DNA from: a bacterium
GTDB taxonomy: Bacteria; Desulfobacterota; JAPLJL01
DNA length: 19,650 nt
Reading direction: 5' to 3'
Assembly: GCA_028713675.1 (NCBI GenBank)
Contig: JAQTNV010000062.1
Location: forward strand, 1-19,650
Numbering within the stretch: the stretch's first letter is position 1; each line of letters begins with the position of its first letter. The translations under genes were made by a program, and so were the position numbers. Below are positions 14,352 through 19,650 of the stretch, one piece after another. Under the pieces are notes generated by a model that saw only the letters and a program-made list of their open reading frames with translations, was not told the DNA's origin and made no database searches.

Positions 14352-15683
14352 TTAAAGTTCTTCCAACACCCGGCCCATGTCGGTCCGGCGGATACCTGCA
14401 TAGACAAAATCCAGGAAGCGGGAATTGAATTCCTTCTGCAGCATCGCCCGCTGGAAAAGCGGCATCTTTATAAAGGACTTGACCATGACCTTACCGAGAC
14501 GGTGGGTCACCTTGGTGGGATCGTAAAACACGAGGTCGCCCAGTTTGCCTCTTTCCATCGCCATCAGGGCCAGGCGGTGAAAAGTGGTTTCCGGGGTGAT
14601 GTTCCTTTCCTTCCGGGGCTCGAGTTCAAGAGCTTCTTTCCGGCAGGACCGGACGCAGACCCCGCAGCCGATGCAGACGGAATTGTCCACCTCCGCCAAT
14701 AGGCCGGTCTGGGGATTCCAGACCTTGGCAAGGTTGATCGCCCCCACCGGGCAAGCCCGGGCGCAGCGGCCGCAGCCGATGCATTTCCCCTTTTCGACCC
14801 GTGCCCGGTAGTTGGAGGATACCACCGTTGGAAAATCCTCGAAGGAACGGAAAGCCCGCATGATCCCGCAGGAGCAGGAACAGCAGTGGCAAATGAAGGT
14901 GGGACGTTGCCGGACGTTATCGATCACGTGCACCATTCCGAGTTCCCCGGTCCGGGCCAGGATATCCAGGGCCTCCTCCTTCTCGATCCTGCGGCCCAGG
15001 TCGTGGCGGATCAGAAATTCCGCGGCGGTGTTGAAAGCGGTGCAGACCTCCAGGGGATGCGCGCACTCCTCTTCGATCAGTTTCTTTTCATGACGGCAGT
15101 AACAGAGGGTCACAGAAATGGCCCGGGCCTCCCGGATCACGTCCTCGCCCCGCTCGTAGGAAACAACCTGGTGATGATATTTTTCCGCGATGGCCCCTTC
15201 ATAGGGAAGGACCCGTCCGAACTGGGTTTTGCCCCCGAAAACCGCCCGGAGAAATCCCGGATCGTTCAAGCCGTGAGACAGAAGCTCCGCCACCTCCTTC
15301 TGGGGAATATCCTCCCTTTGCCGCATCAGCGACATCTCAATCAGACCCGGGACGGTCGGGGACAGGAGATAATAGGTTTTCCCGTTTTTCTCGAGATCCA
15401 GGACCAGGCCGAGACCGGCCATTTTTTCCAGCATATTCCGGAGTTTTGTCGACGGGACCCCGGTAATCCGGCTCAGGGTGGAAAGGGTGGCGAGCTGGGC
15501 AGGCATCCGGGCCGCCACCTCGGCCTCCTCCCGGCTGAAAAGCAGGCTCAGGACTTTCCGGAAAAACGGCGCCAAAGGAGCCCCGACCGGATAGGCGTCC
15601 AGGCGTTTTTCGAGATGATCGTAGGCTTGATGATGGTGCGGCTGTTGATTGTGATGGTGGTGATGATGGCCGTGCCCGCTCAC
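14352..15683 (-). CDS. Winged-helix/ferredoxin protein with two [4Fe-4S] sites and His-rich N-terminus
   Basis: Residues 4-23 are His-rich (11 His), a likely metal-binding tail. Residues 63-110 look like a MarR-type winged helix (LSTLSRITGVPSTKLRNMLEKM, then a wing KNGKTYYLLSPT). A middle domain has Cys194, 196, 207 and 214 (CYCRHEKK, HPLEVC) and a dense CHCCSCSC at 265-272. The C-terminus has two classical 2[4Fe-4S] ferredoxin motifs at 301-311 and 337-347. The second lacks the Pro that usually follows. This architecture is known from anaerobes as an unassigned 4Fe-4S protein. A redox-sensing or electron-transfer role is inferred. The start is GTG 15683, with AAGGGGA about six bases upstream. 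It stands alone, with repeat-filled gaps on both sides. Length is 443 aa. Confidence 0.88.
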   Translation of the reverse strand: MSGHGHHHHHHNQQPHHHQAYDHLEKRLDAYPVGAPLAPFFRKVLSLLFSREEAEVAARMPAQLATLSTLSRITGVPSTKLRNMLEKMAGLGLVLDLEKNGKTYYLLSPTVPGLIEMSLMRQREDIPQKEVAELLSHGLNDPGFLRAVFGGKTQFGRVLPYEGAIAEKYHHQVVSYERGEDVIREARAISVTLCYCRHEKKLIEEECAHPLEVCTAFNTAAEFLIRHDLGRRIEKEEALDILARTGELGMVHVIDNVRQRPTFICHCCSCSCGIMRAFRSFEDFPTVVSSNYRARVEKGKCIGCGRCARACPVGAINLAKVWNPQTGLLAEVDNSVCIGCGVCVRSCRKEALELEPRKERNITPETTFHRLALMAMERGKLGDLVFYDPTKVTHRLGKVMVKSFIKMPLFQRAMLQKEFNSRFLDFVYAGIRRTDMGRVLEEL

Positions 15684-15751
15684 TGAAATCCCCTTACCCT
15701 GGCCAGGCTAAAAAACCCGCCAGATATTTCTGAAAATTAATTTTGAATCGG

Positions 15752-15768
15752 TATCGGTATCGGGGGAA
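15752..15768. repeat. Short GGTATC tandem repeat
   Basis: The plus strand has ATCGGTATCGGTATCGGGG, two or three copies of a six-base unit, between the transketolase and ferredoxin-like genes. It is one more low-complexity piece in an intergenic gap. Confidence 0.45.
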
Positions 15769-15801
15769 AAATCCTTGAACGCTGAATCCGGAAACCCCTG
15801 A

Positions 15802-15829
15802 GCTATAGGTTTTGACTTTCACTCGTCAA
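15802..15829 (-). promoter_or_regulatory. Candidate promoter of the ferredoxin-like gene formed partly by a repeat
   Basis: On the minus strand TTGACG (15824-15829) is followed by 16 bases and TATAGC (15802-15807). The -35-like hexamer is part of the TGACGATTGACGA repeat. The gene start is about 120 bases further on. The -35 match is five of six; the -10 match is four of six. Confidence 0.35.
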
Positions 15830-15849
15830 TCGTCAATCAACATTCGTCA
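15814..15849 (-). repeat. TGACGATTGACGA-type repeat starting at the transketolase C-terminal stop codon
   Basis: The minus strand reads TGACGAATGTTGATTGACGATTGACGAG onward. The TGA stop of the transketolase C-terminal gene (15847-15849) is its first unit. The word TGACGATTGACGAGTGAAA (15817-15835) is identical to 3889-3907 beside tilS, about 12 kb away. Confidence 0.65.
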
Positions 15850-16839
15850 TTTTTTTCTCTCGACCGCGCGCAGGCCGGCGTTCACAATATCACCGGGTTC
15901 CAGTTGAAAATATTTCAGAAGCTCTTCAGCCTTGCCGGAGGTTCCAAAGGAATCCTTCACCCCGACCATTTCCACCGGGACCGGGAAAGCGGCAGACAGA
16001 ACCTCGGTGACCGCGCCTCCCAGTCCGCCGATAATCGAGTGCTCTTCCGCAGTCACCACCGCCCGGGTCTTCTTCGCCGACTCCACGATCAAGTCCTTAT
16101 CCAGGGGTTTCAAGGTGGAAATATTGACCACCCGCGCCGAAATGCCCTTCTCCGCCAGAATCCTGGCCGCCTGGAGGGAATGGTAAACCATCAGGCCGCA
16201 GGCGAAGATGGCCAGATCCTCCCCTTCATTCACCACCGTCCCCTTCCCGATCTGGAACTCGTAATCATCGGTGAAAACGGTCGGGAACTTGGCCCGGGTC
16301 AGGCGCATGAAAACCGGGCCCTGCAGGCGGTAAGCCGCTTCCACGGCCTTGCCCGTTTCGACCGCGTCGGCCGGGACGATCAGCGTCATCCCGGGAATCA
16401 CCCGCATGATGGCCAGGTCCTCAACCGTCTGGTGGGAAGGCCCGTCCTCTCCCACGGTGATTCCCCCGTGGGTGGCCACGATCTTCACGTTCAGCCGCGA
16501 ATAGGCGATGGACTGCCGGATCTGCTCCCAGGCCCGGCCCGAGGCGAAAATGGCGAAGGTGCTGGCAAAGGGAATCTTGCCTCCCTTGGCCAGTCCCGCG
16601 GCCGTTCCCATCATGTTCTGTTCCGCCAGCCCCATATTGAAAAACCGGTCGGGGAACTTGGCCGCGAACATCGAGGTCCGGGTGGAGGAAGAAAGGTCCG
16701 CGTCCAGGGCCACCACGTTCCGGTCCTTCTCCCCCAGCTTGACCAGGGTGGAGCCGTAGGCGTCCCGGAGAGCCTTGGGATCCGGTTTTTCCAGGCAATC
16801 TCCCCTCACGATCCTGGGAGTGAGTTTTAAGGAACTCAT
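15847..16839 (-). CDS. Transketolase, C-terminal subunit (pyrimidine-binding and C-terminal domains)
   Basis: This is one half of a split transketolase, which moves two-carbon ketol units between sugar phosphates in the pentose phosphate pathway. The Pyr domain has the catalytic glutamate in NMGLAEQNMMGTAAG (near residue 74), VATHGGITVGEDGPSHQ and EDLAIMRVIPGMT. The C-terminal domain has VVNISTLKPLDKDLI, VVTAEEHSIIGGLGGA and KDSFGTSG. Length (330 aa) is usual for this subunit. Its ATG (16837-16839) overlaps the TGA of the N-terminal subunit gene as ATGA, so the two are translationally coupled and made in equal amounts. Deoxyxylulose-phosphate synthase is excluded by the split arrangement and motif details. 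The stop codon is within a repeat. Confidence 0.94.
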   Translation of the reverse strand: MSSLKLTPRIVRGDCLEKPDPKALRDAYGSTLVKLGEKDRNVVALDADLSSSTRTSMFAAKFPDRFFNMGLAEQNMMGTAAGLAKGGKIPFASTFAIFASGRAWEQIRQSIAYSRLNVKIVATHGGITVGEDGPSHQTVEDLAIMRVIPGMTLIVPADAVETGKAVEAAYRLQGPVFMRLTRAKFPTVFTDDYEFQIGKGTVVNEGEDLAIFACGLMVYHSLQAARILAEKGISARVVNISTLKPLDKDLIVESAKKTRAVVTAEEHSIIGGLGGAVTEVLSAAFPVPVEMVGVKDSFGTSGKAEELLKYFQLEPGDIVNAGLRAVERKK

Positions 16840-17660
16840 CCTTCCAACTCCTTGAGCGCCCGCTTTAATTCATCCGCCGAAGGGGCTACCCCGTGATATT
16901 CCACCTTGTTCTCGAAGAAAGAGACACCCTTGCCTTTCACGGTCTTGGCAATGATCACTGCCGGACGTCCCCGAATCTGCCGGGCGGTGGCAAAGGCGTC
17001 CAGGATCTCTTCCGGGTTGTGACCGTCAATCCTTTGCACCCCCCAGCCGAAATCCTCCCATTTTTTCCAGAGCGGCTCGATGCCCATGACCTTGGCGACC
17101 GGGCCGTCGATCTGGAGACCGTTATTGTCGACAATCGCACAGAGATTATCCACCCGGAAATGGGCCGCGGCCATGGCCGCCTCCCAGATCTGTCCCTCCT
17201 GCATTTCGCCGTCCCCGCAAAGCACGTAAACCCGGGAAGGTTTCTGATCGAGCCGGACCGCCAGGGCCAGCCCGAGGGCCATGGAAAGCCCCTGTCCCAG
17301 GGAACCGGTGGAAACCTCCACCCCCGGGGTGCAGACGCAGGAGGGGTGGCCCTGGAGACTGCACCCGAGCCGGCGGAGCGAGGAAAGTTCATCGGCGGCA
17401 AAAAAACCCGCCTGGGCCAGGGTGGCGTAAAGCACCGGGGCGGCGTGGCCCTTGGAGAGCACGAAATGATCACGCCCCTCCCAGCCGGGATCATTGGCCC
17501 GGTATTTCATTTCGGAAAAGAACAGCGAGGTCAGGATTTCCACGGCGGAGAGCGATCCGCCGGTATGACCGGATCCGGACGTGTTCAGCATTTTCAGGAT
17601 GTTTATCCTGATCCCGGTCGCGGTCTTTCGCAGGTTTTCAATTTGCGCTGGGGTGGCCAT
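16836..17660 (-). CDS. Transketolase, N-terminal subunit (thiamine pyrophosphate-binding domain)
   Basis: This subunit carries the PP domain that holds the diphosphate of ThDP. Motifs are SGHTGGSLSAVEIL, DHFVLSKGHAAPVLYA, VSTGSLGQGLSMALG, and the ThDP signature GDGEMQEGQIWEAAMAAAHF ending in VDNNGLQ. The ATG at 17660 (MATPAQIENL) is chosen because AAAGGAG lies five bases upstream. A GTG at 17666 would overlap the previous stop and add two residues. At 274 aa it is full length for the subunit. It is packed between the 133-residue unknown gene (two bases away) and its partner subunit (4-base overlap), which indicates one operon. Confidence 0.94.
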   Translation of the reverse strand: MATPAQIENLRKTATGIRINILKMLNTSGSGHTGGSLSAVEILTSLFFSEMKYRANDPGWEGRDHFVLSKGHAAPVLYATLAQAGFFAADELSSLRRLGCSLQGHPSCVCTPGVEVSTGSLGQGLSMALGLALAVRLDQKPSRVYVLCGDGEMQEGQIWEAAMAAAHFRVDNLCAIVDNNGLQIDGPVAKVMGIEPLWKKWEDFGWGVQRIDGHNPEEILDAFATARQIRGRPAVIIAKTVKGKGVSFFENKVEYHGVAPSADELKRALKELEG

Positions 17661-17662
17661 AT

Positions 17663-18064
17663 TCACTCCTTTTCCACATCCAGGGTCAGGTAATCCAGAA
17701 TCACCTCATCCAGGCTTTTATTGGACAGGTTTTTATCAGTCAGCCGGAGCTCGATCTCCTGCACTTTGGGACGGGGCTTTCCCTTTTCCTCGGCCGTGAA
17801 GAAAGCCGCGATTTTATCCTCGTAAACCCCGCTCTGCAGTTCCTTGATCATTGACTGATGCTGTTCCTTCATCAGCTCCCGGACGATATCCTCCAGGCCT
17901 TCGACCTGCAGGATATCGTGATAGTCGACTTTCTTCGTGGCGAGAATATCTCCACCGTGAAAAAGATGGGTAAAAATATGCGGGCTCTGCTTCCCGGAAT
18001 CCTCCGTCTGCACGTGAAAAACCTTTCCCTTGTAGGGAATATTGTTGTTTAAACCGAGAATCAT
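17663..18064 (-). CDS. Conserved hypothetical protein, 133 aa
   Basis: The product starts with a likely beta-rich part, MILGLNNNIPYKGKVFHVQT, followed by HIFTHLFHGGDILATKK. A helical stretch follows (DIVRELMKEQHQSMIKELQ), and the C-terminus is acidic. From memory, similar short proteins occur in deltaproteobacterial genomes without an assigned role; this was not checked by search. There is no signal peptide or membrane segment, so it is cytosolic. The ATG at 18064 has AGGAAA about six bases upstream. It ends two bases before the transketolase N-terminal ATG and starts 41 bases past yifB, so it is probably in one operon with them. The function is unknown. Confidence 0.8.
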   Translation of the reverse strand: MILGLNNNIPYKGKVFHVQTEDSGKQSPHIFTHLFHGGDILATKKVDYHDILQVEGLEDIVRELMKEQHQSMIKELQSGVYEDKIAAFFTAEEKGKPRPKVQEIELRLTDKNLSNKSLDEVILDYLTLDVEKE

Positions 18065-18105
18065 ATTGCTTTCCTGATCGCCATCCGTTTATTAACTTTA
18101 TTTCT

Positions 18106-19641
18106 TCAGCCCTGTTCCGTCAATCGGTCCAGGCTCCGGTACTGAATGGCTTCGGAAACATGGGAGGAAAGGATCGTCGCTGAGCCCTCGAGATCGGCGA
18201 TCGTGCGGGCGACTTTTAAAACCCGGGTAAAACCCCGGGCGCTCATCCCGAGTTTGTCCACCGCGAGCTGCAGGAGCCGCTCGCCCGCCTTTTCCGGCTG
18301 GCAGTATTTCCGGATCATCCGGGAGCCCATCTGGGCGTTGCAGAAGATCTTGGCCCGGGAAAACCTGTCCTCCTGGACCTTCCGGGCCATTTCCACCCGC
18401 GCGCCGATCTCCGCCGAGGCTTCGCCCCCGGCTTCCTGGGACAAATCCTGCCAACGAACGGCCGGGACCTCCACCTGGATATCAACCCGGTCCAGGAGCG
18501 GGCCGGAGATCCGGGACCGGTACCTCTGGATCTGCAGGGGGGTGCAGTGGCAGCTGTGCGCCGGGTCGCCCAGGTACCCGCAGGGGCAGGGATTCATCGC
18601 CCCGACCAGCATGAAATCCGCCGGATAGGTCAGGGAGGAAAGCGCCCGTGAAATGGTCACCTTCCCTTCCTCGATCGGCTGGCGCAAGCCCTCCAGGACA
18701 TTCCGGGTAAACTCCGGGAGTTCATCCAGAAAGAGCACCCCGTTATGCGCCAGGCTGACTTCCCCCGGGCGGGGAATGGTTCCGCCCCCGACCAGGCCGG
18801 CGTCCGAAATGGTATGGTGCGGCGAGCGGAAGGGCCGGGTCGCCAGGATTGCCTCCTGGGAAGAGAGCAGCCCGGCGACGCTGTAGACCTTGGTCGTTTG
18901 GATCGCCTCTTCCAGGGAAAGCCGGGGCAATACCGTCGGGAGTCGTTTGGCCAGCATCGTTTTTCCCGAACCCGGCGGCCCCACCATCAGGAGGTTATGG
19001 CCGCCGGCCGCGGCCACCTCCAGGGCCCGCTTCGCGTGCTCCTGCCCCCGGACCTCGTTAAAATCAACTTCGTAAACCGAATGCCGGGAAAACAGCTCGG
19101 CCACGTCCACCCGGACCGGGGAAATCTCCCGATCGGAATTGAAAAACCCAAACACCTCGGAGAGGTGATCGACTCCCAGAACGTCGACCCCGTCCACGAT
19201 CGCGGCCTCGCGGGCGTTGCTCGAAGGCAGGACCAGCCCGCGCTTGCCGGAATTCCGGGCCAGGATCGCGACGGGCAAGCCTCCCCGGACCGGCTTCAGG
19301 CGTCCGTCCAGGGAAAGCTCGCCCAGGATCAGGTAATCCTGGACGCGGGCGGACTGGAGCACCCCCTCGGCGATCAGGAGGCCGACCGCGATGGGAAGGT
19401 CGAAGGCCGAGCCTTCCTTCCGGATATCCGCCGGGGCGAGGTTGACCGTGATTCTTCCGGCCGGATATTCATACCCGGAATTCCGGATGGCCGACTTGAC
19501 CCGCTCCTTGCTCTCCTTGACCGCCCCCTCCGGCAATCCCACCAGGTTGAACTGGGGCAGCCCCCGGGCGGTATCCACCTCCACCTCCACCTGGTAGGCT
19601 TCCACCCCGAGAACCGAACTGGATAAAACGCGGGACAGCAT
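18106..19641 (-). CDS. yifB: YifB/ComM-family Mg chelatase-like AAA+ ATPase
   Basis: The family includes ComM, a hexameric helicase that promotes branch migration when transformed DNA is integrated. In many bacteria the member is simply called YifB. Residues 1-180 are the Lon-protease-like (ChlI) N-terminal domain (VEVEVDTARGLPQFNLVGLPEGAVKES). The AAA core has Walker A GPPGSGKT (221-228) and Walker B GVLFLDELPE (301-310). A four-cysteine cluster, CPCGYLGDPAHSCHC (352-366), is probably zinc-binding, and the C-terminal YifB domain follows (KLGMSARGFTRVLKVARTIADL). At 511 aa it is full length. The ATG at 19641 is close to the window edge, so the leader is not visible. Natural competence cannot be inferred from this gene alone. 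Confidence 0.95.
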   Translation of the reverse strand: MLSRVLSSSVLGVEAYQVEVEVDTARGLPQFNLVGLPEGAVKESKERVKSAIRNSGYEYPAGRITVNLAPADIRKEGSAFDLPIAVGLLIAEGVLQSARVQDYLILGELSLDGRLKPVRGGLPVAILARNSGKRGLVLPSSNAREAAIVDGVDVLGVDHLSEVFGFFNSDREISPVRVDVAELFSRHSVYEVDFNEVRGQEHAKRALEVAAAGGHNLLMVGPPGSGKTMLAKRLPTVLPRLSLEEAIQTTKVYSVAGLLSSQEAILATRPFRSPHHTISDAGLVGGGTIPRPGEVSLAHNGVLFLDELPEFTRNVLEGLRQPIEEGKVTISRALSSLTYPADFMLVGAMNPCPCGYLGDPAHSCHCTPLQIQRYRSRISGPLLDRVDIQVEVPAVRWQDLSQEAGGEASAEIGARVEMARKVQEDRFSRAKIFCNAQMGSRMIRKYCQPEKAGERLLQLAVDKLGMSARGFTRVLKVARTIADLEGSATILSSHVSEAIQYRSLDRLTEQG

Positions 19642-19650
19642 GGTCTGGAT

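Noticed and set aside
14065-14407. Short open frames on both strands in the 376-base gap
   Set aside because: They cross the inverted-repeat element and have no ribosome-binding site or family similarity.
15847-17660. 1-deoxyxylulose-5-phosphate synthase as the identity of the two-gene pair
   Set aside because: That enzyme is normally one chain; the split N- and C-terminal arrangement and the motifs fit transketolase subunits.

Overview
The window reads as an ordinary chromosomal stretch from a Gram-negative, probably anaerobic bacterium. Sixteen protein genes and one tRNA gene can be supported, and all lie on the minus strand, so transcription runs from high to low coordinates. The best guess is Desulfobacterota or another former deltaproteobacterial lineage. 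This rests on the order tilS, ftsH, folP, cdaA, on a split transketolase, on a TRAP-type binding protein, on lipoproteins with lipoboxes, and on a cysteine-rich two-cluster ferredoxin-like protein. That placement is inference, with no marker-gene comparison behind it.

Layout in transcription order. 19641-15847 holds yifB/comM, a 133-residue conserved unknown, and the two halves of transketolase; the last three are packed tightly. 15683-14352 is a His-rich, cysteine-rich winged-helix/ferredoxin protein. 13976-14351 is a 376-base gene-free stretch with a 168-bp element bounded by 18-bp inverted repeats. 13975-8447 carries three secreted lipoproteins in a row: one with two FN3 domains and an RCC1-like propeller, then two diverged tandem paralogues of unknown function, each with an EF-hand-like loop. 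8366-5227 is a compact cluster: DUF72, an orphan TRAP DctP-type binding protein, a membrane-anchored helical protein and a CYTH protein. A CAU-anticodon tRNA follows and then tilS. ftsH has its own predicted promoter and a strong terminator. folP and the truncated cdaA end the window.

The genes fall into three working groups. Housekeeping genes (tilS, ftsH, folP, cdaA, yifB, transketolase) cover tRNA modification, membrane proteolysis, folate, c-di-AMP and pentose-phosphate metabolism. The middle 5.5 kb is an envelope module of unknown role. The DUF72-DctP-helical-CYTH cluster may be an operon, but no TRAP membrane subunits are present.

The gaps are not plain spacers. Several hold AT-rich degenerate repeats (TGACGATTGACGA-type, AGTGAAAAGTTAAAAGT-type, GGAATTTG-type). 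These run up to or into the stop codons of folP, tilS and the transketolase C-terminal gene. Others hold hairpin or miniature-element-like repeats. I found no CRISPR array, prophage, full insertion sequence, rRNA gene or convincing new defence or biosynthetic system. The points most worth checking are the inverted-repeat element at 14095-14262, the predicted leaderless ftsH transcript, the CAU tRNA upstream of tilS, and the lipoprotein cluster.
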